Positions 10,587 to 21,979 of a DNA stretch of 64,000 bases are shown in pieces. The notes under the pieces are model-generated. The model worked only from the letters and a program-made list of their open reading frames with translations. It had not been told where the DNA came from and did no database searches. Where the stretch lies: NCBI GenBank assembly GCA_023053685.1, contig JALIGW010000014.1, positions 20,368,308-20,432,307 on the forward strand. The letters are read 5' to 3'. A program made the position numbers and the translations under genes. Origin of the DNA: Diadophis punctatus similis. Taxonomy: Eukaryota; Chordata; Lepidosauria; Squamata; Dipsadidae. Position 1 is the stretch's first letter. Each line of letters opens with the position of its first letter.

Positions 10587-10710
10587 ATGAGCCTATCTTC
10601 CAGGGTGTTAGCTATTCCTGCCAGCTTAGTATCATCTGCAAATTTGGTAAGTTCCCCTTCTATTCCCTCATCTAAGTCGTTTATGAAGGTATTGAAAAGT
10701 ACTGGGCCAG
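10587..10710 (-). mobile_element. CR1 LINE, middle segment (piece 2 of 3)
   Basis: This continues the CR1 RT from 7061, with the reversed [19 protein letters not shown] block and [11 protein letters not shown] visible. It stops at about 10710, where a second L1 5' end starts. Confidence 0.9.
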
Positions 10711-11779
10711 GACTTCCGGTGGTGACGTGGGGCGAGACAGCTGTAGAAGGACGATCTCCGTCCTTTGAGGATGCCTTTTTCTTTTGTTTTCGGAGGCCCT
10801 TCGAGGCGCAAACAATTTGAAGAGAAAGAGGGATAGCCCGGGCAACAGCGAGGTGAAGGCGTTCACCCGCTGGGGCGAAGGGCACCTCTTCTATCCAGAG
10901 CAAAAGCATTTGTCTTGTCCTTAGGAACATGGTGGGCCAGAAGCAACGGCGAACCACATAAGGCAAGGAAGCAAAGATTGTAACAGATTGCTCCCAACTT
11001 TGCCAAAAATAGAACTTCGTAAGACCACGGGAGTATAGACGTGAAGGAGATCCAGCCACAAAGATGAGAGAAGAAAAAGAGCTCAGAGAGGAACTTAGCG
11101 GCAAATAAAAAATACGAGCCAGGAGATGCAGCAGCAACGAGCTGAGAGAACTGGAAGGAGATACAAACGTGGAGAGCTGAACGAAGTCTGCGTGGTGGAC
11201 AAGAGATCTTTCTTCTTCATTTATTAATATACATCCCTTCATCTACTACTATTATTATCTATCATTACAAATTGAAAATCATCAGATTATAAAGCACAGG
11301 AGATCAGACACCAGAGCAAGAACTGCGAATGGTGGATGACTGAGCAGATTTATAATGGACGTCTAACTGCTTATGGTGAGACTTGAATGTAGAATCCGAA
11401 GAAATCAAGAATTTTAAAATACGAACTTGACAGTTGAGACCTATTTAATATATATTAGTATTGATATAAAACGATCCTATTTATACTACTTCTTATATTT
11501 TCTTCCTTTCCTATACTTTCCATTGATACACTTACTTTCTCTTCCCCCCGTCTTTTCTCCTTGCTTGCTGATTAAGAAATAACTTCTCCATTTACTACTT
11601 CTACTCTATACGTATCAAATATTGCCTATTTTATATATAGATTGTAGATTTTTATAGTTAATGAATTATTGATGAATTATAGATACACTGAAATATATAT
11701 ACATATTTATAAGAAATAGAAATTAGAAATTAGGAAATAACTAAAAAAGATTCTAAATAAGATCTTGACTTTATAAAGT

Positions 11780-11781
<2 letters not shown>

Positions 11782-11846
<65 letters not shown>
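11782..11846. repeat. (AT)n(GT)n microsatellite
   Basis: An AT run followed by an uninterrupted GT run of about 56 bp inside the L1 5' UTR. Confidence 0.95.
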
Positions 11847-11848
<2 letters not shown>

Positions 11849-11963
11849 CATTTTTTGCTGATAAATGAAAATAAAGGGAGACTATTATAGATCTATTTCG
11901 AGCTATTTTGCTCTCGTCAGATAGCCGAGATATCTGAGTATAGTATATAATATACTTAGAAGA

Positions 11964-12199
11964 ATAGCAATAGCCCTTAGACTTATATACCGCTTCATAG
12001 TGCTTTACAGCCCTCTCTAAGCGGTTTACAGAGTTCAGCATATTGCCCCCAACAATCTGGGTCCTCATTTTACCCACCTCAGAAGGATGGAAGGCTGAGT
12101 CAACCTTGAGCCTAGTGAGATTCGAACAGCTGGACTGCTGTACTAGCAATCAGCTGAAGGTCGCAATGCTGCTTTTAACCACTGCACTATCTCAGCTCC
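11964..12199 (-). mobile_element. Squamate tRNA-derived SINE
   Basis: On the minus strand: a tRNA-like head with a B-box-like GTTCGAATCTCAC, then CAAGGTTGACTCAGCCTTCC, CAGATTGTTGGGGGCAAT and a tail GCGGTATATAAGTC. Same family as 22541-22797, 38332-38571 and 57184-57409. The head contains the Pol III promoter; it is not a functional tRNA gene. Confidence 0.88.
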
Positions 12200-12513
12200 T
12201 AACAAGAAATCTTGTTAGTATAATTATAAATTATATTTTATAAACTTTTTGAATATAAATAATATTGATTGTACTTACTATATATTAACTATATTTATAT
12301 TTATCAATGTTTATATTTGCTAAGACTTTTAAAGTAGATTATTGATATTCATTATATTGTAAGTACTTAAGCTATATATTCATATTCATATTTATTAAGT
12401 TATTTAGAGCTTTTTTTACTACTCTGACAACAGTTTTTATATATTGATTAAGTGTTAAGCAAATACTAGGTAAATACTATAAGAACAACAAGGGGAAAAA
12501 ACTAAAGTGCTAT

Positions 12514-13447
12514 ATGGTAATTTGGAATAGAATTTATAGGATATTAGAACAGCAAAACCAAATATTGAAAGAAATGACTAGTACTACTACAACTACGACA
12601 ATAAGGGGGGCAAAGAAAACAATACCTATTACAACAGCAGGAGTAGCTTCACCTGCAAGTCAGAGACAAATTGATGAGATGTTAGTAACTGAGAAGGTGA
12701 GCTCGTCAGTAATGCAAAATATGAATACTACATTGAATACCGTACAAGAGACGATGCTCATACTAAAAGAACTAATTACACAAAACCACACAGAACTAAA
12801 ATCAGATATTTTAAAATTAGATAATAGAATGGAATCTATACAAGCCGCTATACAAAAAAAATGATCAACATATTAGTACAGTTGAAACAAGAACCGAACA
12901 GAATGAGAAAAAGATAGAGAGAGTAGATCAGAAAATGATAGAAACCAACAAAGAACTAGAAACATCATTAATCCATCTAGAAATGGATCGATCCTCCTTC
13001 TTCCTAAGATTTCAGAACATCCCAGAAAATAAGGAAGAGAACCTAGGAGAAGAAATGGCGGGGCTGATAGCAGAGATTTTATAACAAGATAAAAATGATG
13101 CTAGAAAAGAGATAGATGAAGTGTATAGAATGCAAGCACACTATGCTAAACGCCATTATCTCCTGAGAGAGGTGCACATTCGCTTCACAAGAAGAAAGAT
13201 AAGAGATAGTATCTATGTGGCAACACAAGGGGAAACACTGATATATAAAGAAAAGGAAATAAATATTTTAAAACAGGTTCCAAGGAGGGTTAGGGAAGTA
13301 AGGCGAGACTATAAATCTTTGGCAACTTTACTAAATAAGAAAAATATCATGTTTAGATGGATCATCCTGGAGGGGATGATGATCTCATTAGAAGGAAGGA
13401 AGGTAAAAGTAGACAGTATGGAAAAGGTTCAGGAGGCTTATGATTAA
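12514..13447 (+). pseudogene. L1 ORF1 with one frameshift and one stop
   Basis: Codons from 12514 give a leader and coiled coil (ILEQQNQILKEMT..., NTVQETMLILKELITQN). The frame shifts at an A-homopolymer near 12855; in the new frame an RRM start (SSFFLRFQNIPENKEEN) is readable. A TAA at about 13082 follows, and the C-terminal domain (LLREVHIRFTRRKIRDS, QVPRRVREVRRDYKSLATLL) is open from 13121. The sequence differs clearly from ORF1 of the HAL1-like elements, so it is a separate L1 lineage. Confidence 0.8.
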
Positions 13448-13647
13448 CTGTAGGTTTAGAAGAAGAAACAGACAGTGGAGAAAAACTAGAGATAGTAAGT
13501 CAGGAGGAAAGACAGGAGGAGGGGGAGGAGGAAAAGAGAGGAAAAACTAAAGGACCAGAAGAAGGTAATCCAAATATAGAAAGAGTTAAAACCAGGACAC
13601 AAACAGCAGCAAAAGTAAATAAATAAAGTGCTACAACTTCATAGGGA

Positions 13648-14508
13648 ATGCAAAACGAAACTAAACTTACATCATTAAACATCAAAGGACTAAACAATGC
13701 TGGGAAAAGAAGAAAAGTATTTTCGAAACTAACTAAACTGAAAGCAGAAATAATATGTTTACAAGAAGTCCACATAACACAAATAGACAAAAAATACTTA
13801 GAAAATAAAAAACTAGGTGAATTATATGCATCATTAGGAGAAAAGAAGAAGAAGAAGGGAGTGGTCATATACGTACAAAAAGAAATTAAATCCAAAGAAA
13901 TAAGTGTAGATCCTAAAGGAAGATATATAATGACAGAAATAGAAATAGGAGGAGAAAAAATACTATTAGTTAATATTTATGCACCCAATAAAAACAACAA
14001 AAATTTTACAAACAGATACATGAAAAAATGCTAACAATAAATCACAAAAAATATGCTTAGTAGGAGATTGCAATGGAATAATTGATCCTCAGAAAGATTA
14101 CACAACCGGGAAAGGGAAACAAATGAGAAAAACTACATTGCCAAATACATTTAAGGATATGACAGATGAATTAAACATGATAGATATATGGCAACTCCTA
14201 CACCCTAAAAGTAAACAATATACATTTTACTCCATCCCACATCAATCCTTCTCAAGGATAGACATGGTATGGATAAGTAAAGAAATTGGTAGTAACATAG
14301 AATCAGTTGAAATAGCCCCAAATATATGGGCAGATCACAATCCTCTGTTTGTGACATGGAGAGGAAAAAAGGGGAATAAGGAGATGGACTCTAAATACTA
14401 AATTACTACAAGAAAAAGAATTTGTAGAAACGATAACAAAAAAAATAAATTTATTCCTAGAAGAAAATAAGAAGCAACCAACTACTGCATAAAATCTATG
14501 GGATACGC
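13648..14508 (+). pseudogene. L1 ORF2 endonuclease domain, truncated
   Basis: The start (13648) encodes TSLNIKGLNNAGKRRKVF and IICLQEVHIT (catalytic Glu region). A stop near 14034 breaks the frame; CLVGDCNGIIDP (Asp/Asn motif), FSRIDMVWIS and the terminal Asp-His (WADHNPLF) follow to about 14350. This is an APE-type endonuclease that nicks target DNA for L1. RT is missing because the element is interrupted at 14509. Confidence 0.85.
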
Positions 14509-14848
14509 TCAGGGGTGAGTTCCAATTTTTTTTACTACCACTCTGTGGGCGTGGCTTATTTTGTGGGTGTGGCTTGATGGTCATGTGACAGGGTGGGGGT
14601 GGCTTAACAGCCATGTGACCATGTGGGGGGGTGGCTTGATGGTCATGTGACCAGGTGGGAGTGGCTTGATGGCCATGTGACCAGGTGGGAGTGGCTTGAT
14701 GGCCATGTGACCAGGTAGGAGTGGCTTGACGGTCATGTGACTGGGTGGGCATGGCTTTGTGGTCATGTGACTGGATGGGGGTTGCTGGGTGGTCATGTGA
14801 CTGGGTGGTCATGTGACTGGGTGGGCGTGGCCAACTTGACTTCACTCA
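14509..14848 (+). mobile_element. hAT-like non-autonomous element with internal minisatellite
   Basis: It starts CAGGGGTGAGTTCC (hAT-style CAGGGG end). The body is about eight copies of a roughly 30-bp unit with GTGGCTTGATGGTCATGTGACC. The expected closing CCCCTG is absent because a Ty3 LTR begins at 14849. A related, shorter copy lies at 61960-62140. Confidence 0.65.
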
Positions 14849-15146
14849 TGTCAAGGATTAGGGTTAGTATTAAATTGTGGGCAAAGATCGCAGGAGACAG
14901 ACTTCAGAACAGCTCTTTTATTAGCTCACTCAAAACAACCAGCAACTTGCAGTCTGACAGATAGCCCTTTTATAGGGAACTGTCAGACACAACAACCAAT
15001 AGCGTATGAGCATTCAAACACATGACCAGGGTGGCAACAACAGTTCAGGTAAAGTTCAACTATAAACATAACAACAGCAGTTCAGTCAGAGGTCGTCTAG
15101 TCAAAACAAGTTCATGGTTCAGCTATAGGTCAGTCAGAACACAACA
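14849..15146 (-). repeat. Ty3 3' LTR
   Basis: 298 bp. In element sense it starts TGTTGTGTTCTGACTG and ends CCTTGACA. A purine tract (GGGGAGGGG, reversed at 15147-15155) immediately precedes it, as expected for plus-strand priming. Confidence 0.85.
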
Positions 15147-15155
15147 CCCCTCCCC

Positions 15156-16984
15156 TTCTAGATGGAACAATCTGACAGACATAGTCGCGCAGGTAGGCAG
15201 GGCGTTTGGGAACCCTCCCTGACCTGTGCAGCTCAGACTCTGGTGAGGCAGCAGCCTGTTCGGACAGGTCTGCTGTTGCTCTTGGGGTGGAGCATGGAAG
15301 CTCCTGGAATGTATCGGGCATGGCCTCTGCGACTGGTGGAACTGGTTCTAATTGAGAACGCTGCTGGACTTCCACTTCCTCAGGGCTTGAGGTAGCTAGG
15401 GGAAGAACACAGGGCGTTACCTTTTGAGGTTCATTAGGTTCCCCTTTTACTTGGTTGCGTAGCTGATCTATGTGCCTCTTCCAGAGGCGTCCGTCCTGGA
15501 GGCGAACTTCGTATGTTAGTGGACCCAAGATTACTTCTATGACCCCAGGTAGCCACAGGGGCCCTCGGCATAATTTCGGGCGAATACCGAATCTTCCAGG
15601 GAGAAGGCCCTGGTTTTTTGTGTGACTTCTGGTTTTGCCTTAGTGGCGTAGTTTGGGTGTAAACGGTCTAGGACGGATCTAAGCCTGCGACCCACAAGGA
15701 GCTCGGCCGGGCTGCGGCCAGTGGTCGCACTTGGGGTTATGTGCTGAGTACTCAGAAATTTATCGATGCGGGCCTGCCAGTCCCCTGGGCCCAGTCTACC
15801 TAATGCTTCCTTGGCTGACCTTACAAATCGTTCAGCCATTCCATTGGTCGCTGGATGGAATGGCGAGGACAGGGCATGGCGAATTCCCAGGTCAGCAAGG
15901 TACCCCTCGAAATTGGTGGCCGTAAATTGGGGACCATTGTCCGTTACAAGGATGTCTGGGAGGCCGTGTGTGGCTAAAAGGTGTCTGAGCACCTTAATAA
16001 CTGCCTCAGCGGTGGTAGAACCCATTGGAAATATTTTGAGCCACTTTCAGTAGGCATTGACAATTATTAAAAACATTTGGCCATGGCAGGGGCCTGCAAA
16101 ATCGGCATGTAGCCGCGACCAGGGGCTTTTTGGTTGTTCCCAGTCATGGACTGGTGCTTTGGGCAGAGCAGGCCGCGACTCTTGACAGGGTTTGCATAAC
16201 CCAACCCAATTTTGGATTTCTGCATCCATATTTGGCCACCAAATGTACCCCCTAGCCAAGGCTTTCATCCAGACAATCCCCAGATGGCCTTCATGTAAGA
16301 TCCTAAGTATTCCAGGTCGCAGGCTGGTTGGTATGACCACTTGGTCGCCCCAAAGGAGGCAACCCCCTTGCTCTGACAGTTCATGCTGTCTCTGTTCGTA
16401 TAGTATAAGGTCAGGCTTGACCAGGTCCTTTGGCCATCCCCTCAACACCCAGTTCAACACAGTTCTGAGTGAGGGGTCCTTGGCTGTGTGTTTAGCCACC
16501 TCAGCAGAAGTGACCAGTCCGGAATCAGCCAAGTCAATCAAGAGGATTGGAGCTTCCGGGACAATGTCTGTAAGGAGGTTGGGCAATGGGCACCTGCTCA
16601 AAGCATCCGCATTGCCCATGTCTTTTCCTGGCCGATGTACCAGGCGATAGGAGTAGGCTGAGAGAAAGATGGCCCACCGGCCGAAACGGGGGGATAGGGC
16701 AGCCGGAGTGGGGCGGTCCCCCGCAAGAAGCCCCAGAAGCGGCTTGTGGTCTGTAACCAAAACAAAATCCCTCCCAAACAAATATTCGTGGAATTTTTTG
16801 ACACCAGCAACTAAAGCCAAGGCCTCCCTGTTCAGCTGGCTGTAGTTCCGCTCTGCACTGGACAGAGTCCTTGAGTAATAGGCCACAGGGGCCTCTCACC
16901 CATTTGGAAGCTTGTGGCTGAGCACAGTGTCGACTCCCACAGGGGAAGCATCGCACGCCAGGACCAATGGCAGGGTATTGTTGT
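15156..16984 (-). pseudogene. pol: Ty3 Pol: RNase H and integrase remnant
   Basis: Minus-strand frames give RNase H (LACDASPVGVDTVLSH read near 16930-16980, then YYSRTLSSAERNYSQLNREALA and VLVTDHKPLLGLL). The integrase zinc region follows (ILHEGHLG ... CKPCQES), then the core with Asp in RLHADFAGP, Asp in VTDNGPQF and Glu in NGMAERFV, then a C-terminal tail with RSGRVPKRPAYLRDYVC. Frames switch near 16035 and 15530, and a stop interrupts near 16900. The DDE residues are all visible, so decay is moderate. Protease and most RT are absent. Confidence 0.88.
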
Positions 16985-17456
16985 TGTTAGGTCTCTGACC
17001 ATAACTAATATTGGATAGGACAATATATTTTTAGCTTTTAACATAAGTCTGTTTAGCTTAGGTGTTGCAGACTGCCACAAGAGGGAGCTAGAGTTCACAG
17101 CTTATTTCTCTGGGAGTCCCTCTCTGTTTGTCTTTGGTCTCTGCTACTCAGTGTGTGTTATCTGCTACTCATTAGAGCAAGGCCTAGAGTATGTATGCTC
17201 TGCATTTCTCTCTGTGTTGTAGTTATGTATTATAGCTAAAATGTATTTGTACTGGATAATACTTGGATTGTTATTATGACTATTAAGTGTATGACTTTGG
17301 ACTGTTTATAGGAATATGCTATTTCTTAAAGTAAATTTTAATTCAAGTTAGTGTATCTGTGTGTGGCTGAGTACTTATTCACAACTGATCTCAATCTAAA
17401 CGTTTCTGTATGCACAACCTTGGTAACACAAGGAATACTCTGCTAATACATTAACA
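16985..17456 (+). repeat. Copia 5' LTR
   Basis: Begins TGTTAGGTCTCTGACC and appears to end at TTAACA, just before the primer-binding-like site. The 3' boundary is inferred from that site, because the 3' LTR is truncated and cannot confirm it. Confidence 0.75.
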
Positions 17457-17548
17457 CTGGTTATGGGCCCAGAGAGATATTGAGAGTTAGTGTGAATATT
17501 CAGTTTCATACTCAGACAGCTAACTTGTGGTTTACTGTTAAATTAACA

Positions 17549-20500
17549 ATGGCACAAGAACAGTCAACTAGCTTATCCCTGATAACCAGGTTAGATGGAA
17601 CTAACTATGTTTCCTGGTCTATGAAGTGCAGCTTACTTTTGCGTAAAGAAGGATTATGGACTGTGGTTAATAATCCACCTGATATAACAGCTTGGGATCC
17701 AACAAATGCTGAAGATAAGAAGAAAATAGCTGCCTTTAACCGGGATAATGAAAAGGCTCTTAGTATTATTGGACTGACACTGAGTGATCAGCAACTGGTC
17801 CATATTCATGGTGAAGATTCTGCTGCCAAGTGTTGGAGTACCTTAAAGAGACTTTATGTTCAAGATAGTGTTGGTGCGCACACACACCTTACACGTAAAC
17901 TGTTCAGAGCACGTTTGTTAAAAGGTGATGACATGTTAGCTCATTTGGAGTTTATGAAGAGAACATTACAAGAGCTACATGAAAAAGAACTGATTTTCTC
18001 AGGGTTGCATCAAGTTTATATTATTCTTTCTTCTTTGGATGACTCTTATGATGATTATGTGTCTTCACTGGAAGTTTTGACCAGAGATGAACTGACATTG
18101 ATTGGCATAATAGGAAGACTGTTAGAAGAGTCTAGAAGAAGGCAAGATAGAAAACAACTGAGAGAGAAACAACCACAGGAAGAAAAATGGTCTTCAACTG
18201 CCTATATTGTTAGGAAATGTTATTCTTGTGGGGCTAAGGGTCATATAGCCAGATTCTGTAAAAAGGGTAAAAAGCAGAATGCTAGTAATATGCAGAGAGC
18301 TTATAATGATGTTAGTGTAGCTATATCAAGTACAAATAAAACTGTAAGCCATGATATCTGGATAATAGACAGTGGAGCATCTCAGTGTATAACTAAAAGT
18401 AAAGAGAGATTTGTAAATATGACTAAAAGTAACCAGCATGTATCATTAGCAAATGGCTGGAAATTGAGAGTATCTGGAGAAGGTAATGCATATTGTTCAT
18501 GTATTAATGAAAGTTTACCAATGTTATATGTACCTAACCTTATATATAACTTACTATCTGTGAGAGAATTGGTAAAAGAAGGGTTTGTGGTAACTTTTCA
18601 GGGAGATAAATGTTTAATTGAAAAACAAGGTAAAAGAGTTACTGCAAGATTGCATGATGGCTTATACATTATCCATGATAATCCATTAAATAAGGCTAAT
18701 TCAGTTTATGAAAATAGAAAGTCTCATGATGAATGTATTCATTTGATCCATAGACGTATGGGACATTTAAATTTCAAAATTTTAAAGAAAACTGTTGAGT
18801 TATCTAATGATATAAAATTAAAACCTTGTGCAAGATATTTAAATTGTAATGCTTGCAATCAGGAAAAGAGCAAGGTAATTCCTGAAAATAGGTTAAATGG
18901 ATTTAAAACCAAGGAACCATTAGAGGTTGTATTTGCTGATCTCATTGGCCCTAAGAAACCCAGTTTAGGTGGAGCCTGTTATATATTGAGCATAGTTGAT
19001 CATTTTTCTAGATATGGTTTCTGTTATCTGATGAAAACAAAAACAGAAACATATCAGCATTTTGTAAACTGGTTAAGGTTTGTTGAACAAAAAATGAATA
19101 AGAAACTGGTTAGTTTAGTAACAGATAATGGTACTGAGTTTACCAATAAGAGATTTGAAAATATGCTAAAGAGAGCTGGTATTGAACATAAGCGTTCTGC
19201 TCCTTTTCAGCCACAACATAATGCGCATATTGAACGTAGAGGTCAGACATTACAGGCTATGTCTAGAACCATGATTTCAGATTCTGGTTTACCAGAGAGG
19301 CTCTGGGGTGAAGCTATAATGTGTGCTAACCATGTTTTGAACAATGTAGTGAATGCAACAACTGGTGAATTGCCATTTACCCGTTGGTATGGTAGGAAAC
19401 CAAATCTTAGTTATTTGCATACATTTGGTGCACCAGCATGGGTGCATATTCCCACTCAAGTAAGGCAAAAGGGACAACATAGAGCACGGAAATTATGTTT
19501 TGTAGGGTATGAATCTAATCATAGATCATTTAGATTCTGGGAGCCAGGTACTACTAGAGTATATTGTAGTGCAAGTGCTAAATTCCTTGAGCATGTTGGA
19601 TGGAGTAAACTGGAACAGGAATACAAGGAACAAGATAGTATTGTTGTTGAGGATCCATTGTTTCCTGATGATTCTGATAAGAATAGTACTGATGATAGGA
19701 TAGTGAAAGAATCCTCAATAGAGGAACCATCTATGGATGATGTAGAAGATACTTCGATAGGGGAGGAAAAGGAAGAGGAAATTCCAACAACTTGTACTAA
19801 ATTGCCTAGGAGGTCAACTAGGGAGAGACGTCCACCTGATAGATATCAGGCAAGTATTGTATGCCAGATTAATGTGGAACCGTCTAATTATAATGAACTT
19901 AAGCTGTATCCAACAAAGGAACAGGTAGCTTGGCAGGAAGCTATGAATAAGGAATTAAAATCTTTAAAGGATCTTGAGGTATATGAAGATGTAAGGTTAC
20001 CACCAGGTGAGCATGCAATAGGTTGCAGATGGGTGTATAAATTAAAGACTGGTGTGGATGGCACTGTTACCCATAAAGCAAGATTAGTTGCTCAGGGATT
20101 TACTCAATCAGATAAGGATTATGATGAGGTATTTGCACCTAGTCTGAGAGCAAATACATTGAGAGGAGCATTAGTTTGGGCAGCTAAAAATAAATGCATA
20201 ATTAATCATGTAGATGTCGAAACTGCATATCTACATGCACCTTTACAACATACCATTTATATGAAAAAGCCATTAGGTTTAAAAGATGATGGAAAAAATG
20301 ATTATTGGAAATTAAAGAAAAGTTTTTATGGTTTAAAGCAATCAGGTTATGAATGGAATAAATGCATTGTAAAAGAATTAGTTTCCATGGATTTTAAAGC
20401 TGGTATAGCTGATCCTTGTTTATTTAGGAGAGAGAAAGATGGTTTGATTTCTCTGTTGCTATTATTTACAGATGATATAGCGATTATAACAAAGACTGAA

Positions 20501-20872
20501 CAAGAAGCAAATGATATTGTTTCTGAATTACAAAGAAAGTTCAAGATTAGAAATTTAGGAGAAATTAAACATTATTTGGGTCTTGATATAATGAAGACAA
20601 ATAGAGGATTCAAAATTTCGCAAGCTAAGAAGATTAGCCAATTGTTAAAAAGATATAATCTGGAGAATTGTAAAACTGCTAAGACACCAATGGATCAGGG
20701 ATTTACAAATAGTGATACTAAATGTCCTGTGTTTGATAAGGAGATATATCAGTCTCTAATTGGTAGTCTCTCATATTTGAGTAATTGGTCTAGACCAGAT
20801 ATATCTTACAGCGTAAATCAACTGGCTAGATATAATGCTGAACCAAATGAAAGGCATTGGCAAGCAGCTAAA
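17549..20872 (+). pseudogene. gag-pol: Copia Gag-Pol polyprotein, interrupted by one TGA
   Basis: The frame is open from 17480 to a TGA at 20873; the likely start is the ATG at 17549 (MAQEQSTSLSLITRLDG). Domains in order: UBN2-type Gag; zinc knuckle CYSCGAKGHIARFC (18218-18259); protease DSGA (near 18368); HHCC zinc region (HRRMGHLNF, CNACNQEK); integrase core with Asp at codon 18938, Asp at 19124 and Glu at 19232 (DD35E spacing); RT with HVDVETAYLHAPL and FTDD (Asp codons at 20471-20476). The TGA falls in the block normally read AAKRILRYLK, so it may be a decayed CGA. The product would make particles, process itself, copy RNA and integrate. Confidence 0.92.
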
Positions 20873-21406
20873 TGAATACTTAGATACCTAAAGCACACAA
20901 TACATTATTCTTTATATTTAGAACCGAGAAATGAATTAGTGTTAACTGCATATGCTGATGCAAGTTTTGCTACTGATGCAATGACTCGCAAATCAACATC
21001 AGGTATAGTGGTAATGTTGGGTAATGCTTTAATTGGGTGGAAATCTATTAGGCAACAACATATTAGTTTATCCACTATGGAAGCAGAATTCTCGAGTTTA
21101 TCATTAATGTGTACAGAATTGGTGTATTATACACAATTGTTAAAGGATATAGGAATTACTGTACAGGAGCCATTTATTGTGTATGAAGACAATCAATCTG
21201 CCATTAGTATGGCTAATAGTTTAGCTGTGAAAACAAGGTCGAAACATACTGATTTGAGATATTTGAATGTTAGACAATGTGTTCAAAATAAAATGGTTAA
21301 ATTGGAATACTGCATGACTGAACAGAATATTGCAGATCATTTCACTAAAGCGCAAGGTGCAATTAAACACAAAGAGTGTTGTGAAAACTATGGTTTAAAG
21401 ATGTAA
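20873..21406 (+). pseudogene. Copia RNase H, downstream of the nonsense codon
   Basis: Same frame as the polyprotein after the TGA. It contains LTAYADASFATD, RKSTSGIVVMLGN, STMEAEFSSLS and VYEDNQSAISMAN, which carry the RNase H Asp/Glu/Asp residues, and ends at TAA 21404-21406. No other damage is visible. Confidence 0.9.
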
Positions 21407-21439
21407 GGTATTATATATTGACCTACCCAAAGGGGAGAA

Positions 21440-21808
21440 TGTTAGGTCTCTGACCATAACTAATATTGGATAGGACAATATATTTTTAGCTTTTAACATA
21501 AGTCTGTTTAGCTTAGGTGTTGCAGACTGCCACAAGAGGGAGCTAGAGTTCACAGCTTATTTCTCTGGGAGTCCCTCTCTGTTTGTCTTTGGTCTCTGCT
21601 ACTCAGTGTGTGTTATCTGCTACTCATTAGAGCAAGGCCTAGAGTATGTATGCTCTGCATTTCTCTCTGTGTTGTAGTTATGTATTATAGCTAAAATGTA
21701 TTTGTACTGGATAATACTTGGATTGTTATTATGACTATTAAGTGTATGACTTTGGACTGTTTATAGGAAAATGCTATTTCTTAAAGTAAATTTTAATTCA
21801 AGTTAGTG
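21440..21808 (+). repeat. Copia 3' LTR, 3'-truncated
   Basis: Matches 16985-17353 with one mismatch, then stops at TTAGTG; the following GAAACGTCTG is foreign. The missing end means no target duplication can be read. Confidence 0.92.
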
Positions 21809-21979
21809 GAAACGTCTGTCCTCCTTCAGGAGCAGGCAGCCGAACAGGAGAAAGACCGGCAGCCAAGGGCGGGGGAGAAGGCAGGTTGCAGGAACTGAGC
21901 TTGGCCAGTCTAGTGAAGAGAAGGACCAGGGGTGACATAATAGCGGCAATTAAAATGCGGCAATTAGAGACGTATAGCG
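21809..21979 (+). other. Scrambled joint with CR1 fragment
   Basis: About 75 bp of unassigned GC-rich sequence, then about 57 bp of CR1 3' sequence in plus orientation (21887-21944), then short repeats of GGCAATTAAAATG. This probably marks the deletion that removed the ends of the copia and Ty3 elements and the L1 RT. Confidence 0.6.

Larger units (their letters stand above)
10711..14508 (+). mobile_element. L1 LINE, 5' part: 5' UTR, ORF1 and start of ORF2
   Basis: It starts GACTTCCGGTGGTGACG, the same 5' signature as the HAL1-like elements. A 1.8-kb 5' UTR holds a GT microsatellite and a SINE. ORF1 and the ORF2 endonuclease follow, cut at 14509 by a hAT-like element. The 3' end of an L1 at 21980-23716, followed by the resumed CR1, is best read as the other end of this insertion. 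A short GGGCCA at both junctions (10705-10710 and 23717-23722) may be its target duplication. Confidence 0.75.
14849..16984 (-). mobile_element. Ty3/gypsy retrotransposon, 3' half
   Basis: On the minus strand: RNase H, integrase, chromodomain-less C-terminal tail, polypurine tract, then LTR. The 5' half is missing where the copia LTR begins at 16985. Its protein blocks are close to those of the element at 52669-54230, but the LTR differs. Confidence 0.88.
16985..21808 (+). mobile_element. Ty1/copia retrotransposon, nearly intact and young
   Basis: 5' LTR (16985 to about 17456), a primer-site-like TGGTTATGGGCCCAG at 17458, a single gag-pol frame, a polypurine tract (AAAGGGGAGAA at 21429-21439) and a 3' LTR from 21440. 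The two LTRs align over 369 bp with one substitution (17315 T versus 21770 A). The 3' LTR lacks its last roughly 100 bp. Such elements are uncommon in vertebrates. A second, more decayed relative lies at 27247-30700 on the minus strand. Confidence 0.93.

Noticed and set aside
10550..11242. 230-codon minus-strand frame
   Set aside because: A chimera of CR1 RT ([21 protein letters not shown]) and antisense L1 5' UTR; not a gene.
14570..14840. Regularly spaced repeats resembling a CRISPR array
   Set aside because: Units are contiguous without unique spacers, the context is a vertebrate hAT-like element, and no cas-like genes are present.
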